From Propionibacteriaceae bacterium UBA6238 (GTDB lineage: Bacteria; Actinomycetota; Actinomycetes; Propionibacteriales; Propionibacteriaceae), in assembly GCA_002441465.1 (NCBI GenBank), contig DJWE01000017.1, positions 24,146 through 47,332 of the forward strand: 23,187 nt of DNA, given 5' to 3'. A program made the translations under genes and the position numbers. The notes under the pieces were generated by a model. The model made no database searches, was not told the origin of the DNA, and saw only the letters and a program-made list of their open reading frames with translations. This document shows, in pieces, positions 13,396 through 21,028 of the stretch. Numbering within the stretch: the first letter of the stretch is position 1; each line of letters opens with the position of its first letter.

Positions 13396-14256
13396 TCAAG
13401 CGATCGCCGCTCGCCAGGCGAACGGTCCGAGCTCGCGGACGCGCCGAGTCGCCACCTGGACCGCCCGGCGCAGGGCCTCCGGACGCCCGAGCCCGGACGC
13501 CAGCCCATGGCAATACGCCCCGTGCAACACGTCCCCGGCTCCGACGGTATCCACCGCGTCCACCGGCTCGGGCGTGACCACTCCGGACGACCCTGACGTC
13601 CACCATTCCAGCGGACCCTCCCCGTGGCTCACCGCCACCAACTCAGGGCCGCGTCCGAGCAGATCCCGCGGGGCGAGAGCGGGGTGGCGATAGTCGGCGG
13701 AGCAGATCACATCGCTGAAGGCGTCGAGCAGTTCGTCGAAGACCGGCTTGTGCGAGCCCGCGTCCACGACCACGGGGACGCGCGCGTCCGATCCCTGCGG
13801 CAGCGAGCGGACGACCGTCCGCGCCAACCCCGGATGATGCCCGTCGACCAGCACCACGTCCACCCCGGACAACTGCGGCACCGCAACAGTGCCGAACACC
13901 GGCACGTGCCCCGATCCGCTCACCACCGCCCGATCCCCGGACGCCGCGTCGAGCAGCACCACCGAGGCCGCCAGCTCGAAGCCGGGTGGAGCCGCGTCCA
14001 GCACCTCCACCCCGGCCGAAGCCAGGTCGGCGGCAACCAGTCGCGCGGCGGGGTGCTCGCCGAGTGCGGTCCACAGTCGAGCCCGGCCCCCCAGCGATGC
14101 GAACGTGATCGCAGCCACCGCGGCCGGACCGCCCGCCGCCAGCCAGGTCTGCCGGGCGGTCGTCTTGGCATTCGGCGAGGGCAGGCGATCGACCAGCTGC
14201 ACCACATCCAGCGTGGCCAACCCCACGAACAGCCCCGACGGGCTCAGGCTCGGCAC
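13396..14256 (-). CDS. PfkB family carbohydrate/nucleoside kinase
   Basis: 286 residues. The N-terminal beta strand (LFVGLATLDVVQLVDRLP), the Gly pair at AAGGPAAVAAITFASLG (about 41-56) and the C-terminal signature DTVGAGDVLHGAY (236-248), with catalytic base Asp242 and the anion hole GAGD, are all present. The ribokinase-like fold phosphorylates sugars, nucleosides or related alcohols; nothing visible fixes the substrate. It is on the short side for the family. The GTG at 14256 overlaps the end of the upstream VOC gene by 13 nt, so it belongs to the asd-proC-VOC transcript. The gene ends 49 nt from repeat copy B. Confidence 0.88.
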   Translation of the reverse strand: MPSLSPSGLFVGLATLDVVQLVDRLPSPNAKTTARQTWLAAGGPAAVAAITFASLGGRARLWTALGEHPAARLVAADLASAGVEVLDAAPPGFELAASVVLLDAASGDRAVVSGSGHVPVFGTVAVPQLSGVDVVLVDGHHPGLARTVVRSLPQGSDARVPVVVDAGSHKPVFDELLDAFSDVICSADYRHPALAPRDLLGRGPELVAVSHGEGPLEWWTSGSSGVVTPEPVDAVDTVGAGDVLHGAYCHGLASGLGRPEALRRAVQVATRRVRELGPFAWRAAIA

Positions 14257-15014
14257 GCGATTCCGTCCCGCAGAAGGTCGACCACGCAGACCGGCACTCC
14301 TCCGGGAGGCTCCAGCACGATCGCCGCCTCGCGCGCGGCGCGCACCACCGCCCCGGCCTCGACCAGACGCTCGACCTCCGCGCTCCGGTCGTCAGTGACG
14401 ATGTGCAGGTGACCCAGCGGATCGCTGGCGAGTTGGCTGGGCTGCAGCCGGAGGTCCACGGCGAACTCCCCGGCCTCCCGAAACACCAGCGGATCGGTCG
14501 GGTCGGGACGGGTCCAGTCACCGCCGAGCAGCTCCCGCCAGAAGGCCACCTCGCGCGTGTACTCCGCGCCCGGGATGTCCAGGCAGACCTGCCCGACCCG
14601 GCTGTGGTGACCGTCGGGCCACACGGCGAGCGGCGGCACGACCACACTCGAGTGCCTGACCAGGCAGAACACCACCCCGGCCGGCGATCGCATCACGACA
14701 TAGCCGTGCGGGGAGGAGTGCACCAGGGTGGCCCCGATCGCCTCGACCGCCTCCGCGACAAGGACGGGCTCGGCCACGTGCACGTCGAGATGGACCCGGG
14801 AGAGGCCGTCGCCGAGGCGCTGCACCCGCAGGAAGTCGTGCCCGTCCGGCGGCACCAGGGTCGCGAACTCGTCGGACTCACCTCGCGGTGGGGACAGTGC
14901 ATAGCCGGTCGCAGCGCTCCAGAACCGGGTGCCGGCCGCGAACTCGGTCGACGCGAAGTCCAGGAACACCGACAACCAGTTCGGCCGGGCTCCGCCGGCC
15001 AGCGGGGCTGCCAT
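14244..15014 (-). CDS. Two-domain VOC (glyoxalase-like) protein
   Basis: 256 residues forming two tandem glyoxalase-like domains. The first (about 12-125) has LSVFLDFASTEFAAGTRFWS, then SRVHLDVHV and ends GVVFCLVRHS. The second (about 140-250) has GQVCLDIPGAEYTREVAFWR, then GHLHIVTDD and ends GVPVCVVDLL. The pattern fits actinobacterial Glyoxalase_6-type proteins of unknown function. Metal-binding residues of true glyoxalases are only partly matched, so no reaction is assigned. It starts 3 nt after the proC stop and overlaps pfkB by 13 nt, so it is the third gene of a tight operon. Confidence 0.82.
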   Translation of the reverse strand: MAAPLAGGARPNWLSVFLDFASTEFAAGTRFWSAATGYALSPPRGESDEFATLVPPDGHDFLRVQRLGDGLSRVHLDVHVAEPVLVAEAVEAIGATLVHSSPHGYVVMRSPAGVVFCLVRHSSVVVPPLAVWPDGHHSRVGQVCLDIPGAEYTREVAFWRELLGGDWTRPDPTDPLVFREAGEFAVDLRLQPSQLASDPLGHLHIVTDDRSAEVERLVEAGAVVRAAREAAIVLEPPGGVPVCVVDLLRDGIACRA

Positions 15015-15017
15015 CGC

Positions 15018-15818
15018 TCAGGACGAGGCGAGCGCGCGGCTGCGGTCCCTGGCGGCCTCCATGGCGGTCATGAACGCCGCCTTGACCCGGTGGTCCTCCA
15101 GCTCGCGCAGCGCGGCGGCGGTCGTCCCGCCGGGCGAGGTGACCCGCTCCCGCAGCACGGTCGGATGTTCGCCGGAGTCGGCGAGCAGCTTCGCCGAGCC
15201 GTACATGGTCTGCACCACCAGGGTCGTCGAGATGTCGCGGGGCAGGCCGAGCATCACGCCCGCGTCGATCATCGCCTCGACCACGAAGAACAGGTACGCC
15301 GGCCCCGAGCCGGAGATCGCAGTAACCGCGTCCTGGTACTTCTCCGGGACGATCACCACCTTGCCCACGGCGGAGAGCAGTCCGCTGACGTATTCCAGGT
15401 GTTCCGGGGTGGCTGAGGCGCCCGCCGAAATCGCGGCCATGCCCTCGTCAACCTGCGCCGGGGTGTTGGGCATCACCCGGACGACCGGGGTGCCGTCCGG
15501 CATCGTCGCCTCGATCCGGTGCGTGGACAGGCCCGCGCACAAGGAGACCACCAGGGTGCCCGGACGGATCGCCGCGCCGACCACGGGCAGCACCTCGCTG
15601 GCGTCCTGCGGCTTCACCACGATCACGACCGTGTCCGCGCCGGCCGCGGCGTCCGCGGTGGCTGCGGTGCCGATCCCGTGTCTGGCCTCGAGTTCGACCA
15701 ACCGGGGCGCGTGTCGGTCGGCCGCGGTGATCTGCTCCGGGGCCCAGCCCGCGCGCAGTAGGCCGGAGATCAGGGTCTCCCCCATCACGCCGGCACCGAT
15801 CACGGCCAGCTTGGTCAT
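15018..15818 (-). CDS. proC: Pyrroline-5-carboxylate reductase
   Basis: 266 residues, the normal size. The Rossmann motif AVIGAGVMGE is at 5-14. The family signature region PVVRVMPNTPAQVDEGMAAI is mid-protein, and the C-terminal helical dimerisation domain carries AISGSGPAYLFFVVEAM and VTSPGGTTAAALRELE, which bind pyrroline-5-carboxylate. It performs the last step of proline synthesis with NAD(P)H in the cytoplasm. The ATG overlaps the asd stop in ATGA, showing translational coupling. ProC next to a TIM-barrel isomerase region matches the mycobacterial neighbourhood, but here asd lies in between. Confidence 0.96.
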   Translation of the reverse strand: MTKLAVIGAGVMGETLISGLLRAGWAPEQITAADRHAPRLVELEARHGIGTAATADAAAGADTVVIVVKPQDASEVLPVVGAAIRPGTLVVSLCAGLSTHRIEATMPDGTPVVRVMPNTPAQVDEGMAAISAGASATPEHLEYVSGLLSAVGKVVIVPEKYQDAVTAISGSGPAYLFFVVEAMIDAGVMLGLPRDISTTLVVQTMYGSAKLLADSGEHPTVLRERVTSPGGTTAAALRELEDHRVKAAFMTAMEAARDRSRALASS

Positions 15819-16840
15819 CGTGCGGCCACCACCAATTCGGCGATCTGGACGGCGTTCAGAGCGGCCCCCTTGCGAAGGTTGTCACCAGTCACGAAGAGCA
15901 CCAGCCCTCGTCCGCCGGGAACCGACTGGTCGCTGCGGATCCGACCCACGTAGCACGGGTCCGTGCCGGCCGCATGCCGCGGGTTCGGCACGTCGCTGAG
16001 CGCGACCCCTGGCGCCGTGGCGAGCAGGCCGGTGGCCCGGGTGACGCTGATCTCCTCGGCGAACTCGGCGTGGATGCTGAGGCTGTGCCCGGTGAAGACC
16101 GGCACCCGGACGCACGTGCCCGCGACCAGGAGGTCGGGCAGGTGCAAGATCTTGCGGGACTCGTTGCGGAGCTTCTGCTCCTCGTCGGTCTCGAGGCTGC
16201 CGTCCTCGACGATGGAACCGGCCAGCGGTACCACGTTGAACGCGATCGGCTCCACGTACGGGGCCGGGTCGCCGGCGGGCACCGCCGAGCCGTCGAGCGC
16301 GAGCTGGGCGGGGTCGGCCACGGCCGCGGTCTGGTTCGCCAGCGCCTGGACGCCCTTGATCCCCGAGCCGGACACGGCCTGGTAGGTCGCCACCACCAGA
16401 CGCTGGAGGCCAGCTGCATCATGCAGCGGCTTGAGCACCGGCATCGCAGCCATCGTGGTGCAGTTCGGGTTGGCGATGATCCCCTTCGGCGGGTTCAGCG
16501 CGTCTTCGGGGTTCACCTCCGAGACCACCAGCGGGACGTCGGGATCCTTGCGCCAGGCCGAGGAGTTGTCGACGACGATCGCGCCGGCCGCGGCCACCTT
16601 GGGCGCGTACTCGCGCGACATCGTCGCCCCAGCCGAGAACAACGCCAGGTCGAGCCCGGCGAAGTCGGCCGTGGCTGTGTCCTCCACGATCACTTCGCCG
16701 CCGCTCCAGGCGAGCGCCTGACCCGCTGAACGGGCGGAGGAGAAGAACCGGATCTGATCGACCGGGAAGTTCCGCTCGGCGAGCAACGTCCGCATCACGC
16801 CACCGACCTGACCGGTCGCCCCAAACACACCAACACGCAT
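15815..16840 (-). CDS. asd: Aspartate-semialdehyde dehydrogenase
   Basis: 341 residues from the ATG at 16840. The NADP-binding motif VGVFGATGQVG is at the N-terminus, the catalytic Cys127 is in IIANPNCTTM, and the substrate-binding region follows (YQAVSGSGIKGVQ). The C-terminal PVFTGHSLSIHAEF segment holds the catalytic His-type region. The enzyme makes aspartate semialdehyde for Lys/DAP, Thr and Met synthesis. The frame is open to 17029 but the extension precedes the conserved MRVGVFGATG start. TAGGCT ends 7 nt before the ATG, suggesting a leaderless message. lysC (aspartokinase), the common neighbour in actinobacteria, is not adjacent. Confidence 0.95.
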   Translation of the reverse strand: MRVGVFGATGQVGGVMRTLLAERNFPVDQIRFFSSARSAGQALAWSGGEVIVEDTATADFAGLDLALFSAGATMSREYAPKVAAAGAIVVDNSSAWRKDPDVPLVVSEVNPEDALNPPKGIIANPNCTTMAAMPVLKPLHDAAGLQRLVVATYQAVSGSGIKGVQALANQTAAVADPAQLALDGSAVPAGDPAPYVEPIAFNVVPLAGSIVEDGSLETDEEQKLRNESRKILHLPDLLVAGTCVRVPVFTGHSLSIHAEFAEEISVTRATGLLATAPGVALSDVPNPRHAAGTDPCYVGRIRSDQSVPGGRGLVLFVTGDNLRKGAALNAVQIAELVVAAR

Positions 16841-16847
16841 GGGCGCA

Positions 16848-16853
16848 AGCCTA
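16848..16853 (-). promoter_or_regulatory. Predicted -10 box of a leaderless asd promoter
   Basis: On the minus strand TAGGCT ends 7 nt before the asd ATG at 16840. No Shine-Dalgarno intervenes. The rest of the 214-nt gap to 17054 shows no gene, only the inverted repeats listed next. Confidence 0.45.
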
Positions 16854-17002
16854 AACCGTCCGTCCACACGACCCCCACCGCGCCCGTCCCTGCGGGCCTC
16901 CAGCGGGAGATCGGGGTAGGGCCGGACGCAGGAACCGTCCAGCTCGCACCGCTCGGCGCCGGGCTCCTCGAGCCTCTCGCTGTGGGTCTGGCGAATGGCG
17001 TC

Positions 17003-17056
17003 GGCTGGGCGGCAACGGGTCGCCGCCATGCCAGCCAGCCCAGCGGGTGACCCGCT
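17003..17056 (-). terminator. Hairpins after the CPBP gene, possible terminator
   Basis: AGCGGGT/ACCCGCT (17042-17056) forms a small stem at the CPBP stop codon. Further downstream GGCTGGGCGGC pairs with GCCGC and CCAGCC (17003-17036) across a 4-nt bulge. GC-rich stems without a U-tract are common actinobacterial terminators, but the assignment is not firm. Confidence 0.35.
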
Positions 17057-17855
17057 ACAGCCAGGAGAGGTACGGCGCGACCAGTGCGTAGCCGACGAAG
17101 GACACCAGGTCGAGCAGGAAGTGGGCCACCACCAGCGGGCCTACTCGTTTCACCTTCAGGTAGACCAGCCCGAACACGAGCCCCATCACAATGTTGCCGA
17201 CGAAGCCGCCGAAGCCTTGGTAGAGGTGGTAGCTACCCCGCACCACGGCGGAGGACACCAGCACCACCCACACCGGCCAGTTCAGCTGTCGGCCACGGGT
17301 GAACCAGAAGCCGATCATCACGACTTCCTCGAGGACGGCATTCATCACCGCCAATGCGATCAGCACCGGCACCGTCCACCAGTTCGCGGCAAGGTTCGCC
17401 GGCGACACGTTGGTGTTGAACCCGAGCGTCCGCGCGGCCAGGTAGAAGGCCAGGCCCGGAATGCCGATCGCCGCGGCGAGGAGCAAGCCCCGTCCGACGT
17501 CGAAGCCCGGACGGCGCAGGTCGAAGCCGATGCCGTGGCGGTCACCGGTGCGCTGGAGCAGGTAGAGCGCGAACAGCGCCGGCACCAGCGGAAACACGAT
17601 GCCGGCGAGCTGGTAGGACAGGTCCAGCCAGGGCCGGTCCGGCACGACCGAGTTGTTGATCGTCGTGGTCTGCTGGTTCAGCGGCACATTGCGGGTGAGC
17701 TTCTCGATGATCGAGAGGATCGAGTACACCGCCGACTGGCCCAAGGAGACGCCCAACACCAGCCACAGCTCGATGCCGGGTCGCACCCGAGCCGATTCGG
17801 GCAGCGCCGCGCCGAGAGCCGGGCCGGTTCCGTCCCCCGGAGCGGAGACGGTCAT
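17055..17855 (-). CDS. CPBP family intramembrane metalloprotease-like protein
   Basis: 266 residues, polytopic. The CPBP (Abi) motifs are visible: Glu176-Glu177 in AVLEEVVMIGF, His210 in RGSYHLYQGFGG and His245/Asp249 in VAHFLLDLVSF. The usual EExxxR motif has Ile at the Arg position (181), so proteolytic activity is not assured. These residues would bind zinc within the membrane in active members. The N-terminus is a short cytoplasmic tail before the first segment (about 30-52). The ATG overlaps the stop of the TIM-barrel gene in ATGA, so the two are translated together. The target is unknown. Confidence 0.85.
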   Translation of the reverse strand: MTVSAPGDGTGPALGAALPESARVRPGIELWLVLGVSLGQSAVYSILSIIEKLTRNVPLNQQTTTINNSVVPDRPWLDLSYQLAGIVFPLVPALFALYLLQRTGDRHGIGFDLRRPGFDVGRGLLLAAAIGIPGLAFYLAARTLGFNTNVSPANLAANWWTVPVLIALAVMNAVLEEVVMIGFWFTRGRQLNWPVWVVLVSSAVVRGSYHLYQGFGGFVGNIVMGLVFGLVYLKVKRVGPLVVAHFLLDLVSFVGYALVAPYLSWL

Positions 17856-18670
17856 CGGGCGCGGTTCTCCACCGGGGTCGCCAAGTGCCGACGCGCGAAG
17901 GCGAGGCTGGCGGCGAGCGCTTCTTCCCGCTCGATCCGGGTCATGCCTCTGGTCTTGACCTCCAAGGACACCTCGCCGGTGTAGCCGGTCGCCACCAGTT
18001 CGGCCAGGACGCCGGCCGCGTCCTGGTCACCCTGTCCGGGCAGGAGGTGTTCATCGGTGGCGCCGTTGGTGCCGTCGGTGAGGTGGACGTGGGCGAGCCG
18101 CTCCCCCCAGTCCCGGACCAGCTCGACCGAAGACTGCCTCGCGGTGGCGGCGTGGGAAAGGTCGAGGGTGAGATGGTCGACGTCCAACACCGCACAGTCC
18201 CAGCTGGGTGAATACGCCCGAACCTCCCCGCCGCCCGGCCCACGCCACGGGTACATGTTCTCCACCGCGAAGACCAGCCCCGTGGTCTCCTCCAGGCGCC
18301 GCAACCCCTCGGTGAAACCGGACGCGTAGCTTCGCTGCCACCGGAACGGCGGGTGCACGATCACCACCCCCGCCCCGAGTTGGTGGGCGGCCATGGCGGC
18401 TCGGTCCAGTTTCTCCCACGGGTCGGGACCCCACACGCGTTGGGTGAGCAACAGCGTGGGCGCGTGCACCGCACGCACCGGCACCTCGTGGTACTCGCTC
18501 AGCCGCTCTACGGCGTCCACATCGGCGGAGGCGGGGTCGACACCGACCATCACCTCGATGCCGTCGTAACCGAGCTCACGGGCCAGGCTGAAGCCGACCG
18601 CGGTCGACTCGGGATAGACCGACGAGGTCGAGAGCACCACCCGGGGAGCGTCGGCTGCTTGTCGATGCAC
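17852..18670 (-). CDS. Sugar phosphate isomerase/epimerase (xylose isomerase-like TIM barrel)
   Basis: 272 residues from the GTG at 18670. Barrel strands with metal-binding acids are visible: VRAVHAPTLLL, VIVHPPFRWQ, LVFAVENMYPW (Glu), LTLDLSHAATA (Asp/His), LAHVHLTDGTNGATDEHLLPGQGD (His, Asp) and VSLEVKTRG (Glu). This is the AP-endonuclease-2/IolE-like fold; the substrate is unknown. A related gene (Rv0498) lies near proC in M. tuberculosis as I recall. The start was chosen because TACGAT ends 6 nt upstream; the frame is open 32 codons further but without family features. It is coupled to the CPBP gene. Confidence 0.87.
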   Translation of the reverse strand: MHRQAADAPRVVLSTSSVYPESTAVGFSLARELGYDGIEVMVGVDPASADVDAVERLSEYHEVPVRAVHAPTLLLTQRVWGPDPWEKLDRAAMAAHQLGAGVVIVHPPFRWQRSYASGFTEGLRRLEETTGLVFAVENMYPWRGPGGGEVRAYSPSWDCAVLDVDHLTLDLSHAATARQSSVELVRDWGERLAHVHLTDGTNGATDEHLLPGQGDQDAAGVLAELVATGYTGEVSLEVKTRGMTRIEREEALAASLAFARRHLATPVENRAR

Positions 18671-18676
18671 GCCACC

Positions 18677-18682
18677 ATCGTA
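18677..18682 (-). promoter_or_regulatory. Predicted -10 box of a leaderless promoter for the TIM-barrel gene
   Basis: On the minus strand TACGAT (TANNNT) ends 6 nt before the GTG at 18670. No Shine-Dalgarno is present between them. Confidence 0.45.
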
Positions 18683-18774
18683 GGCGCCCCACCAGCCGGG
18701 CAGTGGGCGGGTCGTGGAGGCGGTCGAAACCGCTCGATTCGCGTCCGTAACACGAGATCGCCACAATGGGGGTC

Positions 18775-19410
18775 ATGCATGTCGATCATCTGACCTTCGC
18801 GGTAGGATCGGCCGGCCTCAAGGCTGAGTCGGACCGACTCGGTGCCTTGCTGGGCGAGCGGTTCCGCGACGGCGGCTTCCACCCCCGGTTCGGAACCCGC
18901 AACCACATCTTGCCGCTGGCCGATGACCGCTATCTCGAGGTCGTCGAGGTGCTCGAACATCCGGCCGCGGAGAAGGCGGCGTTCGGCCAGGCGGTGCGCT
19001 CACGCTCGGAGATGGGCGGTGGCTGGCTCGGCTGGGTCGTGTCCGTGGAAGACCTCAAGCCCTATGAGGAGCGCCTCGATCGGGAGGCGGTGCAGGGATC
19101 GCGACATTTCCCTGATGGCCGGCTGCTGGAATGGCACCAGATCGGCGTCAAGGGCCTGATCTCGGATCCCCAACTGCCCTACTTCATCAAGTGGGAGTCC
19201 GATCCGTCGGTGCTGCCGAGCGCACTGGAGGGCGACATCCGGCTGGACCGGATCGAGATCGCCGGCACTCGCGCCCGCGTCGAGGACTGGCTGGGCATGG
19301 AGATCGGCGACGAGCTGGACGGCGTCCGGGTGAAGTTCAGCTCCGAGTACGGCCAGCCCGGCATTCTCTCGGCCACCTTCGTCACCCCGAACGGCAAGGT
19401 CAAGATCTGA
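18775..19410 (+). CDS. VOC family (Glyoxalase_3-like) protein
   Basis: 211 residues. The N-terminal MHVDHLTFAVGSAGLKAESDRLGALLG opening and the FGTRNHILPLADDRYLEVVEVL segment match the glyoxalase-like domain Glyoxalase_3 found in actinobacterial proteins of unknown function. A second, weaker half (about 140-211) ends in beta strands (GVRVKFSSEYGQPGILSATFV). No enzymatic residues can be assigned confidently. The ATG at 18775 places the first beta strand directly at the N-terminus; an ATG three codons earlier (18766) is possible. It is divergent from the TIM-barrel gene and 123 nt upstream of radA. Confidence 0.82.
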   Translation: MHVDHLTFAVGSAGLKAESDRLGALLGERFRDGGFHPRFGTRNHILPLADDRYLEVVEVLEHPAAEKAAFGQAVRSRSEMGGGWLGWVVSVEDLKPYEERLDREAVQGSRHFPDGRLLEWHQIGVKGLISDPQLPYFIKWESDPSVLPSALEGDIRLDRIEIAGTRARVEDWLGMEIGDELDGVRVKFSSEYGQPGILSATFVTPNGKVKI

Positions 19411-19520
19411 CCCTCGCGGGCGGTTCGTCGTCGCTTCTGGGAAGCAGACGCGTCCCCGGCGCCTGACCAGTTGTGCGGCCCTGTCGGACGGCCTCCGCGT
19501 CGAGTGTCAGTGGCGGTACC

Positions 19521-19526
19521 TATGGT
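19521..19526 (+). promoter_or_regulatory. Predicted -10 box of a leaderless radA promoter
   Basis: TATGGT (TANNNT) ends 7 nt before the radA ATG at 19534, with no ribosome binding site between. It implies that radA is transcribed separately from the VOC gene upstream. Confidence 0.45.
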
Positions 19527-19533
19527 CTTGGGC

Positions 19534-20973
19534 ATGGCGAAGTCGACTGCGAACCTGTACCGCTGCTCCGAATGCGGCTGGACGACCCCCCGTTGGGTGG
19601 GCCGGTGCGGCGAATGCCAGACCTGGGGCAGCGTTGCGCTGGGCGCGACGCCGACGCGTCGGGTGAGTTCGGCGGCACCGATCGAGCCCGCACTGCCGAT
19701 CAACCGCGTCCCGCTCGATTCCGCTCGCGCCATCCCGACCCGTATCGGTGAGCTCGACCGCGTCCTCGGCACGGGCATCACCCCGGGCGCGGTGGTCTTG
19801 CTCGCCGGCGAACCTGGTGTGGGCAAGTCCACCCTGTTGCTGGAGGTGGCCAACCGGTGGGCCAGAGCCGGGCGCCGCACGCTCTATGTGACGGCCGAGG
19901 AATCCGCGGCGCAGGTGCGACTTCGCGCCGAGCGCACCTCCGCGGTCGCCGAGGAGCTCTACCTGGCCGCGGAGGACGATCTGGGCACCGTGCTCGGCCA
20001 CATCGAACAACTCGATCCGGAACTGTTGGTGCTCGACTCGGTCCAGACGGTGCAGATGCCCGGCACAGACGCGGTCGTCGGCGGCGTGGCGCAGGTCAAG
20101 GAGGTCACCGCAGCCCTGGTCCGGGTGGCGAAGCAGCGAGCCATGCCGGTGATGCTGGTCGGCCATGTCACCAAGGAGGGCACCGTGGCCGGCCCACGCA
20201 CCCTCGAGCACCTCGTCGACGTCGTGCTCTCCTTCGATGGCGACCGCAGCAGCGGCTTTCGCCTGCTGCGCGCGACCAAGAACCGGTTCGGTCCCGCCGA
20301 CGAGGTCGGCTGCTTCGAGATGACGGAGTCCGGCATTACCGAGGTCACCGACCCCAGCGGCCTGTTCACCTCCCAGCACGGCGAGCCCACCCCGGGCACC
20401 TGCCTGACCATCTCTTTGGCAGGTCGGCGGCCGCTGCTCACCGAGGTGCAAGCCTTGGTGGCGCCGAGTGCCGCACCGGTGCCCCGCAGGGTCACCCACG
20501 GTGTCGAGAGCAGCCGGGTAGCCATGATCCTCGCGGTACTGCAGCGTCGGGCAGGGATCCGGCTACATACCCGCGAGGTCTACGTCTCCACCGTCGGCGG
20601 CGCCCGACTCTCCGATCCGGCCTCCGATCTCGCCACCGCGATAGCGGTCGCGTCCGCCGCGAGCGATCGGGCGTTCGGCAGGCCGGTGGTCGCACTCGGC
20701 GAGGTAGGCCTGTCCGGTGAACTGCGTCGCGTCCCCGATCTCGATCGACGGCTCACCGAAGCGGCCCGACTCGGCTTCACCGTCGCCCTGGTGCCGGCCG
20801 GCAGCGCTACCCGAGTACACGACCTGAGAGTTGTCGAGGTGGCCAGTGTCGGCGCCGCTCTCGAGGCGCTCCACTTGTTGCGCCGTCCCAGGCCCGACTC
20901 GGAGGCGAGCACCGCCCGTCCCCGGTTCACGGTGGTCGACGGCGGTGGGATCGCCGACGAACAAGGCGCCTAG
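19534..20973 (+). CDS. radA: DNA repair protein RadA (branch migration ATPase)
   Basis: 479 residues. The N-terminal C4 zinc finger is Cys11, Cys14, Cys25 and Cys28 (YRCSECGW, RCGECQ). The RecA-like core has Walker A GEPGVGKST (92-100), a Walker B-type strand ELLVLDSV and the RadA-specific KNRFG motif (249-253). The C-terminal Lon-like domain (about 320-455) contains the VYVSTVGGARLSDPASDLA region. RadA acts in recombinational repair and branch migration. The ATG at 19534 gives the family start MAKSTANLYRCSECG; an in-frame ATG 21 codons upstream is rejected. In many actinobacteria radA is followed directly by disA; here the next gene is convergent and disA is not present. Confidence 0.96.
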   Translation: MAKSTANLYRCSECGWTTPRWVGRCGECQTWGSVALGATPTRRVSSAAPIEPALPINRVPLDSARAIPTRIGELDRVLGTGITPGAVVLLAGEPGVGKSTLLLEVANRWARAGRRTLYVTAEESAAQVRLRAERTSAVAEELYLAAEDDLGTVLGHIEQLDPELLVLDSVQTVQMPGTDAVVGGVAQVKEVTAALVRVAKQRAMPVMLVGHVTKEGTVAGPRTLEHLVDVVLSFDGDRSSGFRLLRATKNRFGPADEVGCFEMTESGITEVTDPSGLFTSQHGEPTPGTCLTISLAGRRPLLTEVQALVAPSAAPVPRRVTHGVESSRVAMILAVLQRRAGIRLHTREVYVSTVGGARLSDPASDLATAIAVASAASDRAFGRPVVALGEVGLSGELRRVPDLDRRLTEAARLGFTVALVPAGSATRVHDLRVVEVASVGAALEALHLLRRPRPDSEASTARPRFTVVDGGGIADEQGA

Positions 20974-20976
20974 GAG

Positions 20977-20993
20977 CGCCTGTGATGCAGGCG
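20977..20993. terminator. Hairpin between radA and the convergent gene
   Basis: CGCCTG and CAGGCG form a 6-bp stem with a 5-nt loop starting 4 nt after the radA stop, in the 55-nt gap before the convergent gene. GC-rich but with no U-tract, so terminator function is only plausible. Confidence 0.35.
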
Positions 20994-21028
20994 GACGCGC
21001 AGCGCGACCTGACCGGTGTGGCCCCCGG

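Noticed and set aside
13202..13693. Short open frames reading KGDRYF and KVPVPF across the palindromic elements
   Set aside because: These peptides are translations of the palindrome core itself and appear on both strands; they are not genes.
18762..18767. CACAAT before the VOC gene (a similar CACAAT lies before mtr) as a -10 box
   Set aside because: The spacing would fit a leaderless start, but the box lacks the first T of TANNNT and no -35 is seen, so it was not called.
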